A stretch of DNA of 64,000 bases, from NCBI RefSeq assembly GCF_003073045.1, contig NC_037593.1:4207525-4271524 (forward strand). Direction: 5' to 3'. Shown in pieces: positions 1-12,270 of the stretch. The notes under the pieces are model-generated. The model searched no databases. It had not been told where the DNA came from and worked only from the letters and a program-made list of their open reading frames with translations. A program made the translations under genes and the position numbers. The stretch is from Pomacea canaliculata. Lineage: Eukaryota; Mollusca; Gastropoda; Architaenioglossa; Ampullariidae. Numbering within the stretch: the first letter of the stretch is position 1; each line of letters opens with the position of its first letter.

Positions 1-1905
1 TTTTCTTATTACCAATTGTTCAAAATATTTTTTTTTTAAAAGTAAATGTTTGAGCAAGCACAAGTGATTCTGAATTTACTTTCTTACCTTAGCCTATTTG
101 GTTTGTCTGCTGCAGTCATAATTCTGCCATTCAGGCAGTATGCTTATAAATAGTAAGTAATGTTAACTGTTGTTATCCACCTACCAGATACTTTGAAATG
201 TTTCTGACCATTCTTTTCACCATTTTAATCATTTCATCTACACAGAAACAGTTTTTACATTCATTCCTGGGGAAGGGAATCATTTTAACCACTTACTTTT
301 TCAAGATATCTTTGTTTCACATCAGTCACTTTCACAGCTTCGTCTTTATTTTCTCTTTTTTTTTATATAGCTCTGTCCTTGTGGATGGTTATTTATGCAC
401 AGTTTGCCAGTTGGCTTTTCTTTATTTTTTGAAAATTTTTGTTACATGCACCATTGGCTTAACCTGCAACTGTTCTAGCTGTACTATTTGTTCTATGTTG
501 TCTGCACTGCTGTTATCAATCATTTAGTTGACTTTTGTGTCAACTTTATTCAGTGCCTATTGCCTTTTAGTTTTTTGATCACTTACCAAATAAAGGAATG
601 AGCAGATCTTTGAAATAGGTTGCATTGTACTCGATCTCCTTTCTGAGATTATGGAAAAATGTATAACCTCAGATGTATCTATAAAAATTTAAACTGAGTG
701 TAGGTATGCATACCTGTAATGTTTGTAATTATGTTGTTTGCATATGGATGCATTGCTGATTTCATTATTTTGCTCAGAACAGGCTAAACCCTGTGCTATT
801 AATACTAAAAAGTGTAGCTATATAGTCCTTCATTAACTGGTATAACATCTATGAAAATCTAATTGATCTCCAAAGTGGAGCCAAAGATGGATTAGTAATT
901 TCTGTGATCGTTATATTTTAGAAAAAACTGTGTGCATGTTAGACATGCTAGTTATGTTAGAGGGATGGGGTAAAACATCCACAAAGTGTGTGTTAATGTT
1001 GGGCACACAGTGATAGTGTGTGTTGGTAGATGTCCACAAAGTGTGTGTGATGAAGGAAGATCAGGCACTCATGGTGCCTTCCTGTCATAGCAATGAGTGC
1101 AAACTGTACTCATTACAGGATCCACAAGGCAGTGTCAACGATGTAAAATGATGATCATTGTAAAAATCTTGAGCCATAAGCCATTCAGAAAGGGTGATCA
1201 CTACAGATTAAACAGTGGAGATGCATTTCAGGAAATGTTTAGAAAACAGGATCTAGTAAGATCAGGAGAATGTTGACTGATCACATTATGTACAACAGCA
1301 GAAGGTAACCATGAGTAAATTCACCATGACTTAAGATTTCTGCCATGAAAAGTATAACCAAACAAAAGGAAGTAAGATAGCATGGAAAGTCAGTAAACGG
1401 ATGCAGTAACTTCACACTGTTGTTAAATGCAAAATTAATTAATTACTCTTAAAAACAGAAAAATGCAACTGAGGTAATATACAGAGAGGAAGATCCTTTG
1501 GTGATCTCTAAATTGAAACACATCCTTGATACAGAAACAAAATAAGGGAGAGGTCATCTCTTTGACCTGTTAGGTGAAGGAATCTAGCTTAAAAGTAAAG
1601 GGTTCCACAGTTTAGTGGCTAGAGGTGGGGAAATCTAAACTGTTAACTGTGTTCAGGCACAGCATGCAAGCCTTGGAGCCCAACCCTTTTCTCCCACTAC
1701 CTTCTTTGATCAATTCAGTGTCTTTTCAAACCATAAATCTTTAACACTCCCTCATATGTTCAGTTCTATAAAAATATTCTTATAATTGAATAAACAGGTA
1801 GTTTGATAATAAAGGAGGCTGGTAGAAATAGTTAAGATAATTTAAAAAGAAAGTAGTAAATACTACAAGCAGGTTTTATGGTTGTTTTCTTTTTTATGTT
1901 GACAG
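1..1905 (+). other. Intronic sequence of TPC1 (no exon seen)
   Basis: This stretch precedes the first recognisable TPC1 exon. No segment here encodes the N-terminal cytosolic tail or domain I helices of a two-pore channel, so those exons probably lie before the window. Near 970-1055 a short direct repeat of a CACAAAGTGTGTG-type motif occurs. Otherwise it is AT-rich intron with nothing recognisable. Confidence 0.6.
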
Positions 1906-4900
1906 TTGCTGGCTGTGGTGTATGATGCATTTTCCAACTTGGAGAAGAGCAAGCTAAAAGCATTGTTTCTTCATAAACGAGAAGCTTGCATGCATGCCTT
2001 TCGCCTACTGGTAACAAAACAGGTATATCTATCTTCCAGTTTTGCCAGTCTTTCCATTGTTTTCATGGTTGTAATGTGCTTGTTGAATTTTTTTATTTTA
2101 TTTTATTACTGCTTTATGGATATGGATATATATATACACATGCATGTGCTTTGAGTGATAGCACCTGAATGATATTCATATTTCTGATAACACTAAAATG
2201 CATGAACATACATCTATGATTTCTTTAGGAAATGTAGGTACTAGTTCTTCTAGAAACATGGAATCTTGGGGGATAACTGTGGGTTGTCTTTTTCAACAAG
2301 TAAACAGTTATTTAAAATATATAAAGTTAAGGGCATATAAATGGGGAGGAATAACAATAGGGAGAGGGGGGGTTGATAATTGTTCATTTTGTTACTGCTT
2401 TTTTCTTAAATAATATAAATAATATGTATTAATATATGTGTTTGTCATTATGTTTGATGGTTTTGATTTTTATTGTTTTGTTGTGTGGTTTTTTTTTTGT
2501 TTTGTTTTTGGTGGTGAGAGGATGGAAGAGCAGATGACAAAATTAGATGACTTTATGCAACCTTTACCATCTAAAAGTTAACATTGGCAGTTGAATATAT
2601 GAAAGATTATTATAAACCTTTCTTGTTTTTGTATGTTTCTTTTAAGTTAACATTTAGCTTTTTGTGTTTTCAGAATTATAACAAGCTTTCCTTACGGCAC
2701 TTTGTAGGCATGATGCATTATTATAGTCCTAGACGATGTGAGTCCTTGCACTTAGACCTCATTTTAGTTTTGCTTGGTGCTTTTGTTTCATTAATATATA
2801 TTTTTATTGCATTCATAAATATTTCTAACACAAAATTGTAACTGAAGTTCAACTCACATGTTCTGCTTAAGTCTAAAATTGGTGAGTGTATGCATGATTT
2901 TATTGTTTTGTTTTTGCTGACCTCAGAGGAGAAAGTACATGTAGACTTCAAATTGTATTTAGCAGTTTTTCATAAACAAACATAAAACAGCATGATGCTT
3001 TGAACAAAACTTTGGAGGAGAGCTTTAAACAAGAATGCTGACAGGCCATTAAGATCTAGTAGGATGAATTTTTTTTTTTTTTTTGGTGATAACTGAGTGA
3101 TGACTTATGCAAGATACTGTTTCCCAAAATTTTATAACCCCCCTCCCAGCCACCATCACCACCACCACCCGTTTTATTTTCAAAATACAGGCCTATAAAT
3201 ATCCCCATGCGCAGACCAGGGATTGAACATGGATGTGTTTTACATTGTCAAGGCAATGGGAGAGCTGGGTATCTTGCACTGAGCATTGCCTCAAGAAATC
3301 AAATTACACCCTTCAGATCTCTAAACAGTCTTCTTTTGTATAATTGTTTGAACCAGCTGTTTATAATTCTGCTCATCACTGCTTTATTTTGAAACAGCAA
3401 GGAGAGATTGCTACCTGCTGTTCAAACTCTTGAACACAAGCAAGAGTGGGAGTCTAAGTTTGGAGGAATTTTTTGGTATTTATGATCAGGCTGGACTAAG
3501 CTGGAATGTAAGGGTTTTATTTCATTTTATAGAATTGTGTGTATGGGAATTTATTTAGAAAGGTTTTCATTATATTTGGCTTAAAACTGTTTTGCAGATT
3601 ATAATCAGTGTAAAACTAAAAATTTTCACTAAAATATTGGATTCAGCAATCACTAGTTTGCATAGTGTACTCTTGTCATGAATTTTTAAATTTTGTTATT
3701 TTAATTTTATTACAACTTTTATTGAATATGTTATATTTTCCCCTATTTTTTCCATTCCATTTTTCTGTTTATTTATTGTACCCTGACTGTGAAAATTTAG
3801 GAGAAATGTGACAAAAGACTCTGGTCATCAAATTTCCGTCATCCATGCTACAAAGTACTTAGAGGTGAGCATGAGTCAGATTTTGCTTTTAATAACAAAG
3901 GCAGCTTATGCTAAGCAAGACTATTTTTTTCATGCATAGGATATTTTTATATCATTAGCTAGTAAGCAGTTACGTTAACGGGAAAAAAACCTAAGGTTGA
4001 TGTATGTCATCTTTGACCAGATGATATAAGCATTGTTCAAAAAAATGTACAAAGGAAATGTACTTCTCCACTGTCTGTTTCTTTTTAAAAATATGGTGCT
4101 GTATTGTCATGACAGATGGTAGACTGTGACCTACAGTAGCATTAACAAAGCTTCAGAACACTAGGAATAAACAATGTTACCGCAACAACTGGATGAATAT
4201 GTTTAATTGTGGTCTTGATTTATATTGTGATGGATTAACCAGTCTCTATGACAGTTTGCTTTCTTTTGCTGCTCTTTGCAGCTTTTTTATTGTTGATTTT
4301 ATTTTGTAGGAATACACTGGCTTGTAACCTGGCCCTACTTTGACTATTTTATATGTGAGTGTGTCTTCTGTCACTTGCTAGCCTTAATATTTTTATTAGA
4401 GAGAAACATATGTTGATGATGGGGAAAACTATGTTATTGCTCTTTCCAGATATGTTTTTTAATCCATTTGGAATGCTATGTAGTTGTGTAAAATAAAATC
4501 TTCACAGATTCTTTTGCAGAACACTGACTCCTTGAACATTCATAAAAGAATATTGTTATAACACTGTTTCTGGTTAAACTATGTGTGTGCCCACATGTAT
4601 GTGTGTGGGTATGTATATGCATATGTAAGTGCAAACAAGTATTTTTTCTACCAGAACTTGATATTACTCAAAAGAAGTACACAAGCACAATATTTGTATA
4701 GAATTTACAAGTTCAGGGTCATGCAGTATGTTTGTACAAAAGAAAAACCTTTATATTTTTCAGATGTTGTCATCGCAGCTAATTTTTTGTGGATTCTAGG
4801 TGAAACAATCAACATTTCAGGTATTGTCTTTCTTTGCTTAACTTTTTTTTTTTTTTAAAAAAAGGATGAGATAGGGTACGTCTTGAGTCAGACTAAATTT

Positions 4901-7900
4901 AAGAGCTTGTGTAATGGATAATGAATGAATGAATGATTTCCTGGTTTCAACATCCTAACCAAAGGTGAAGCAGGCTGATTTCTTCTTGATGTTAAAAAGG
5001 ACAAGAAATGGAGTTTTCTCTCCTTTTTATAAAGTATCCAGTGAATAGTGGAAAGAAGGCAAAGAAAATTTGCAACTGGTTTAATCTATCATTCCATGAT
5101 CTAAATTTGTAACAGTTACTTTAAAACAATTAGCAAAACAAAATTGATATTTTGATAATCTCAGGGGTTTTAATTCTATTTTATGTCCACAGTCAGAAAC
5201 ATAAATGTGATGTCCTATGACTTCACATCCAGCTGGACTTCAATTACATTTGTTTGTTGTAAGTGGATATTTTTTTCTTGTGCATTATAGCTTGTTAAAT
5301 TTGAGTGCATTATATTAACAATTCAGGTTCATTTGAGGCATTGTATCCTGCAAACAGAATCATAATAAACCATATCATTTCCACATAAACTAGGTATTTT
5401 CCTCTATGCTGTTTATTTAACGGTTACATATACTGTTTTCAGTTTACTGCATTGAGGCTATGCTAAAAATCATCGGTCGAGGAATACCTGATTATTTCAC
5501 ACATGGATGGGACGTGTGAGTTTCATTAAACTGTTTAGTTTAGCTACCAGTTTGGTTCCATTCATTTCTGTTGTTTGATTATTGTTTGTGTTCTTTCAGC
5601 CTTCTGTTTCATGTGAACAGAGGTCCTATTTAAATTATTTGGTACCTGTACGGACATTAAAACTGTCATGTGGGAGACAATTTAAAACTTAGCTTAGAAA
5701 CAATCAGTCTCTTTGCTTCTTTGTCAATGAAGTCATTTATTGGATGCCTTGGTGAGTGCAACATGTTTCACTAGTGGGCATTGTTGTTTCAGATTTTTCT
5801 TCCTCATGACTTTAATGAGTGTGAAAGATGTTTTTTAGTGGCTTGGCATTGTTTCAGATTTGATTTCTTAGTGACTGTAGTGAGTGTAATAGGCGTTTTT
5901 GGTGAACTCTTTGAGACATCTTTTTACTACATCATGGTTCTTCGTCCTTTTCGCCTTCTCAGGTATTCATATGTTAATAATAATAATAAATGATGCAAAA
6001 TTTGTCGAGCGCATACTCACACACCTCAGGAGTATGCTCTTAGCACCTAAGAACAAGAACAAAACATGGACAACATAAGGGGACCAGAAAACAAATAACA
6101 TATGAAATATAAAAGAACAAACAACAGTACTAATGAAGAATAAAATCAAATACAGGAAACAAAGAGGAACCAAAGAACAAGAACAGAGAGTAACATGATA
6201 TTGCAAAGGGAAGGGTGGGAAAAAGGAGTAACATTATGGGAAAGGTTGTTAGGAGTAATGTGTAAGGATAACTTGGATTGTTCTGGACTTGAGTAATATT
6301 TACAGTATGTTAATTTATTTTTGTGCATAAATGTTTGATAAAATCTTGAACATAACAAGGAACTGCTTTATGTGCATGAATGAGTGTGTAAAGAACAGTC
6401 AGCCATGCCTTTGAGAGCGCATGTACTATCAGTAGTTGAGGCATTTGAAAAAGGAAACATTCGTAATACATTTTTTTATCAGAATGTCTTAGGCATTGGA
6501 TTTAGATGATTTAGTTTGGTTGTCTCAGATAACAAAGCATCTTGCCTACCTCCTAGAAATGCATAAGCAATGTGGTCTTTTCAGATTGTTTAAGATCAAA
6601 CGTCGTTTCCGTGATGTGCTTGGCACTTTGTTTGTGCTGTTCCATCGGCTGATAAGTCTTGTTTTTGTGATAATCTTGGTCTACTACTTTTATGCCATCT
6701 TGGGCATGGAGATTTTTCTTGGCTATGACCTTCGCAATTGCTGCAAGTAAGCAGGATTTTATTTTCATTTTTTGTGTGTAAGTAGTTTCAGTCCATTCAA
6801 GAGAAGCCTCTCTACAATAACTATTTAAGAAGCTACATCTTTGATAATTTAACCTGCAGGGCATTACTCTGGATACATGCATCTGATAAAAAATAAAGTG
6901 TAAATGTGCTTTTTGAATTTAGCATTGTACAAAGAAATTATAGACTCTTTATAAGCAAAGTACTTGGAAAAGAACAGCAGAGAGTGATGTAAAGGACATC
7001 AGCACCACCTGGGCCCAGCTGAAGGGGGCTGTCCAAAACCGGGTCCGTTGGCGAGGTGTTGATGCGGCCCTATGCTCCTCAGAGGAAAAACAAGGAATAA
7101 ACTAATAAGCAAAGTTACTGTATTGCATGAAAAGCTAGAGGCACCCGGTAGTGTAGTGATTAAAACAATTGCTTGTCACCACTGCAGTGAGAAACTCAGG
7201 GTTCAGATCTCATCATGGGACACTATCTGTATGTGTGGATGCACTTTCCTGCTAAATAAACATGCATGAAAGGTTAACTTAATGCTCTTATGTTTTAGAG
7301 AATTAATGTCAGCAGACATTGCATAAACATTTAAAGCCATGACTTCTTTTAATGTTGGTTTTTTATTTGATATTATAAATGATTGCAAAGTTAAGGAAAG
7401 GCATTCTGAACAATATATGAAATAACTATTGATCTGTAAACACTGGGTTATGGTTAGACTAAGTTGTTTTTCTCTTTTGTCATGTTTTGCAGGGTCCCAT
7501 CCTTCTTTTTCCTGTCCACTATCCATTGTGGGTTGTTTTTTTTTTCAGGAATTCAAGTGTTGAGGATTTCTACATGTATGAGAATAAAACCTTTCAAGGC
7601 TTCTACTACTTAAACAGTTTTGAAAATCTTCTTGTATCTGGTGGTATGTTGAAATTTTGTTGTCTTGCATTGCAGTGACCACAAATCTCTGGACTGCTGC
7701 CTGTTTGCTGAGACCAACTCTTAACCTGTTGATAAGTTGTAGGTTGTCAGGTCTCGTTAAACCAGAGAAAAGCATTCAAAGTCTTATGCCAACAATAGAC
7801 CTCCAGTAAATTTGTTCCTTACTTTTTTGCAAGTCTTTTGCCTCCACTTCTCATGACTTAGAGCCAATAACTGAAAAAATAACAGAGTTTTTTGTACCTC

Positions 7901-10757
7901 TGTCAACACAAGGGTTTACATCGTCTGCTTATCTTCTTTATAGTTAAAACCAGAAATACATTTGTGCTTTGGGTTCATTCTAGAAATTAATGTAGAAAAT
8001 GGGTCTGCAAGCAGTCCAGCAGAAATATACATCTGTGCAGTAAATGAGTGCCACAGCAGCCAAAAAAATAATTTGTTTAAAATGTTGATTTGGGATGAAA
8101 ATATAGAGCATGCAGAGGCTTCAATTTTATAAAATGCTATTTAATATCTTGCAGTGACACTGTTTGAACTGACAGTTGTAAACAACTGGTTTATAATCAT
8201 GGTAAGGTTACACTTGATTTTTCTTATTTAGACATAAGTGCATTAATACAAAAGAAGATGAACAACTCACTGTGCATATGCTTCTGAAGGATGTGTGTGT
8301 ATGCACACAATACATTGTCCAACATACACATATGTATGTTAATTTAGCTCATTATATATTGTCAAACTCTCGGTAATGTTAAATCATTTGTAACTGAAGT
8401 ACTCTGGCTTATTGTGCATTAACCTAGTAGAGTTAGATGTGTTGAGCTGAGTAACCATTCAGCAACTGCTCTGAGTGGATCTGTGATCTGGACAAAGATC
8501 ACTAACACTGTAGTTTTGGTATGCAGGAAGGCTATGCTCATGCAATCAGCGAGTGGACCCGCATTTATTTCATGCTGTTCTACATAGTCATGATGGTAAG
8601 ATCATTTTGAGATTCATCAAGCAAGCAGAAATGTTTTCTCACCATTTGTATTTGTGTCTGTTTTGGGAATAGACATCAGATTTAAGATAAAAATAAAATA
8701 GCTTCTCAGAGTTCATGTTCCAGATATACACTGAGGGATTTAGTCTCTTACTCTCCTAGGCTCAGGCACTTCAGTTTATACTTATTGCAAGTCTATATAT
8801 ATATTTTAATCTTAAGTCCCTGAATAATTCTCTATAAGTAAAAGCAGAAAACAAAAATTCCAAGGAAATGAACTTTGTATAGCTCTGATCATTTATTACA
8901 AAGCACCTCACACACACACACATATATATTAGGTTCATAAAGTATGTAGTGCATGTGTAGGGATGTATCCAAGGTGTGAAACTGTCTGACACATGTTCTC
9001 ATGCATCCTCTTGCCTTACTCATAAGTATCATTAATACATCATTATAGCTTACATTCCCTACAGCATTATCATACACAGGTGTGTAAAAATGAGATGCAT
9101 GTGATTAAATGCCTTTGTGAAGTACTTAATGTATTTGATATATTTATATACTTGCGATGTATTTATGAATAAAATCCAACAGGTGGTAATGAATATTGTT
9201 GTGGCCTTTGTGCTGGAGTCCTTCATGTTCCGCATCCAGTATCGGAGACAGATGGCTGTGGAGGATATTGAAGGTAAAGGGAGATCATACACACCCATAA
9301 TGGAATTTTTGTTTTAAGTAGTCTTCTTTTTCTTGCATTTACTTGCATATTACTTTACTTATTCATGAGTGATAATTGAGAAAGACATTGAAATATTTTG
9401 TGATTGCTTAATGAAATAATTTTTTCTTCAGTACTTTTCAGCATTTGTTGGAGGACTGTTAGTGGTGCACTTTATTGAAGTATTTGTTATGTTTTCTTCC
9501 CTTTGTAATAATATGTGCTTGTTGCAGTCTATTTTTTATTTCTTTTTAATCATTATTGTAATTAACATTGACAGAAGACCATGGGATTTACAAAGAGGAA
9601 GTAACTCTAAGTGAAGAAGAGCTGCACATGTGTAGAGAAGAATCAGCACCGCTAACTGGACACTATATTGCTGGCTCACCGTCAGAGGTACGTGTACAGG
9701 TTATAGCATTTCATGTAGTATCCACATGTAGCAGAAACTGTTAGTCACATTTGAGCAAGAGCAACAGAAAGCAACATACTATACTGATCTTAAAGACAAC
9801 CAGAATGGTTTGCATATTTTGCAGATATTGATAGATATAGGCGATATAAAACTAATCCTGTAAATTTCAGCTTCTAAAACCCATCCATTAATTATTTGGT
9901 AACAAAGTACACTATTTGAAGACCTGCAGATGACCACAATTCTCTCACACACAGTCGCATTCAGAAGTCCCATGGCTGAAAAAGCAAAGGACAGCCTCAG
10001 ATTGCAGCGCATGAAATTAGCAGAAATCAGCAAAAAAAATGTACATAAATGTATTAGGTCTATAAATATTTGTAGGGTTTTGTGTTGATAGAAAATAAAC
10101 AAGGCCTACATTTTTTTTACTTTAGGACTGAACTGAAATCACATTTTTTTTTGTTTTGTTTTGTTTTACATTTCCTAGATTCTTCAGGTATTGCTTATGA
10201 TGTCTTGTGCACTTTTGACTCTTACTTTTTTCCCCCAGCAAAAATATGTTTTTTATGGAGAGAAGACCCGCAGCAGAGAAGACTTCAGTCTGCTTATGTA
10301 CCATGATGAAGTAAAGGTGTGTGTTCTTTTTATTTAGTTGTCTTTTTCATGTAAGAAGTAAAAAATTTGTACAAAATTTTTTTTTTCACTATAGCCTGTT
10401 AGTACAATATTTAAGAGTGGATTTTTTTTAAAATTTAGCTTGGGAGGTATAAATAGCCAGATAAATAAATAAAATGTGTAAGTTATCTTGCAGCTATTCT
10501 TGCCTTCCAGTCTACTATGTTTGCCATATGTAGAAGCATTGAGCATAACTATCATGTCTTTTCAGATAGTACAGACTTCTAATAATATGTTTCAGCTTTG
10601 GGTGGAGGAATTTAATCAATCCCGTCAAGCAACCATTGAAGCGCTTGATAAATTAAGGGTTCGGGAGCGACCTAATTGTCATATCATAAATGGTTACCAT
10701 GATGCCATTGCAAGTGAAGCTCTACCTCCACCAAATCATGATGAAGCTTTTGCTTAG
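1906..10757 (+). CDS. TPC1: Two pore calcium channel protein 1 (3' part, 17 exons)
   Basis: Endolysosomal cation channel of the voltage-gated superfamily with two six-helix domains. The exons I read are 1906-2022, 2674-2737, 3398-3507, 3801-3864, 4310-4354, 4764-4820, 5193-5258, 5443-5515, 5858-5962, 6585-6746, 7549-7643, 8155-8201, 8527-8595, 9183-9273, 9575-9687, 10239-10316 and 10596-10757, ending at TAG. They total 1518 nt in one frame (505 residues), matching human TPC1 from about residue 310 to its end. The model starts at the end of IS6 (LLAVVYDAF, human LLLAVVFDTF), then an EF-hand-like linker, domain II helices, the S4-S5 segment LFKIKRRFRDVL, the pore filter TVVNNWFIIM, IIS6 VVMNIVVAFVLES and a charged tail. 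N-X-S/T sites lie in the IIS5-pore loop, as in the family. The N-terminal exons are outside the window. Exon 5858 is preceded by a degenerate copy of its own start, and the last exon has two in-frame acceptors 30 nt apart. Confidence 0.93.
5773..5842 (+). repeat. Degenerate duplicate of a TPC1 exon start with its acceptor
   Basis: The sequence around 5783-5838 (TTGTTTCAG then ATTTTTCTTCCTCATGACTT) resembles the real acceptor and start of the exon at 5858 (TTGTTTCAG then ATTTGATTTCTTAGTGACTG). It looks like a short tandem duplication of the intron-exon junction. The real exon is the second copy, since it keeps the domain II S3 reading. Confidence 0.55.
6965..7096 (+). mobile_element. LINE 3' remnant (ORF2 C-terminus), intronic
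   Basis: One frame reads WKRTAESDVKDISTTWAQLK, continuing QNRVRWRGVDAALCSSEE before stop codons. This is the tail typical of animal non-LTR retrotransposon ORF2 proteins (a W-R-x-V-x-A-L-C ending). No reverse transcriptase core is present, so only the 3' end was inserted or survives. It lies inside the TPC1 intron 6747-7548, in gene sense. Confidence 0.7.
7138..7270 (+). mobile_element. tRNA-derived SINE-like element, intronic
   Basis: The left part has a tRNA-like layout: an A-box-like block GGTAGTGTAGTGATTAAAAC followed about 40 nt later by a B-box-like GGGTTCAGATCTC, then a short unrelated tail to the AAATAAACATGCATG region. The anticodon arm is not intact, so it is not called as a tRNA gene. 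It sits directly downstream of a LINE tail in the same TPC1 intron. Confidence 0.55.
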
Positions 10758-12270
10758 ATGGACAGAAGAAATGACATTAGTGACACTGGCTTCTACACTG
10801 ATCTGTTGCTTAACCCTGTGACTGTGCCTGGGACTATGACTTTTTGTCAATGGCATTTCAAACAGGAAAATGCATCTGTGATATGTACATAGTTTTAAAA
10901 TTGCACGTATTGTTCAAAAATATATTTATGTACCTGCTTTTGTTTAACAGCTAGCAGTGGCTTTATGATTTTATGCAACTAGTCTCTTCTTGTTCCCCTT
11001 ACATCCCTGACAATGTGTAATTCTGGGGCATTTAGTCAGCACATTGAAAGTTTATAATAGCTGGTCATCTAAGGATTTTTCTTAATTGAACTTAAGTAGT
11101 TTTGGCTGTTGTATGGTCTAATACCATCCAGTCATGTCTTGGGGCAGCTCTTGTTTTCAATATTTGTATGAAACATAAATGTTTTATTTACTTGTTAATT
11201 TCTTTGAGAGCAGATTCTTTATGATCCTTTTATGATTTTTTTCACAGTGCAATGCAACATTCCTCAATCAAATGTGAAATACCTGAAATTTGCATGTAGG
11301 AAATTTTGTTTGGCATGAATAGAGTGATGTCTCTTCACCTAACCGGCTGAAGGTGGCTGTGCTCTGTGGTATTTTTGTCTTATCTGACGTATTTTTCATA
11401 TTGCACTTATGCATGTTTTTGACATGTCTATCATGCTTTTGGAATCAGGTGCCCCTTCCATATTGATGGCTTCGGTTACTTTTTGACATGAAGACATCAA
11501 GATCAGCGTTGTTCCAGTCTTCAGTTCCATATGACCTTTGTTGATCAATGAAGTTTAAAGTGTGTTGGGGCTTGTCGTTCCAGTGCGACTGATGCTTCTG
11601 TTGGATGTGATGCTTCAAACTGCATTTTCTATATAGATGAGTCTTCTTTCTTGTATATGCACGATATTTGGGTTGTAGATTGTGGTTCATGCTAGGTGTG
11701 GATGCTATACCCTTTGGCGTGGAGTACTTAGTCAGCTACCACCTACATTATTTTGTTGTCATCTTAGTTACTTCAGAACACTATCATTTGTTGAAGTGTC
11801 TTGAGCTTGCCCATAGGGCAGAGATATGGCACTGTATAAGCATACTGTATTATTAGTAATAATACATGCAGTTGTGTTGTTTGACCCCAGCAACCTCATG
11901 GCATGCATGACAGCACTTTTGTTGTCACACTTAGTTAAAATATTTGTGGGTTCCTGGCCTGTGTAGTTATTGAAAAGGTACTTGAACACAGTTTTATGAG
12001 CTCATTCTTTCACAATAAGTTTCTTGTTTCCCAAATGCTTCATTGCACTTGAGTAATACACCATTACAATCTTTACTCCCCTGAAAAGGTACATGACTCA
12101 ATTATCTACCTTCCACTAAGCATTAGACCTGAGCCAGTGTCCTACAGCCATGTGACTATGTTTTGTTGCAATGGTTTACCATCCCCCCAAAAAATGTGAG
12201 AAGAATTTATTTCATTTCCACAAAAGTGATTTAGAGTAGACTTTGTGAAATAAATGTGGAAGTGTTGTAA
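10758..12270 (+). other. Probable TPC1 3' UTR with a candidate poly(A) signal
   Basis: No further coding exon follows the TPC1 stop. The first clear AATAAA on this strand is at 12249-12254. Its use as the 3' end is inference, and a shorter UTR ending at a variant signal is possible. Confidence 0.35.

Noticed and set aside
198-527. 109-codon ORF, Phe/Leu-rich
   Set aside because: Composition reflects T-rich intron; it has no splice logic or similarity to TPC1 domain I.
3190-3300. Possible reverse-strand SINE
   Set aside because: GTTCAATCCCTGG (minus) resembles a B box, but the A box and tail are too weak to call.
7138-7215. Possible tRNA gene
   Set aside because: A- and B-box-like blocks are present, but acceptor and anticodon stems do not pair well; treated as a SINE head.
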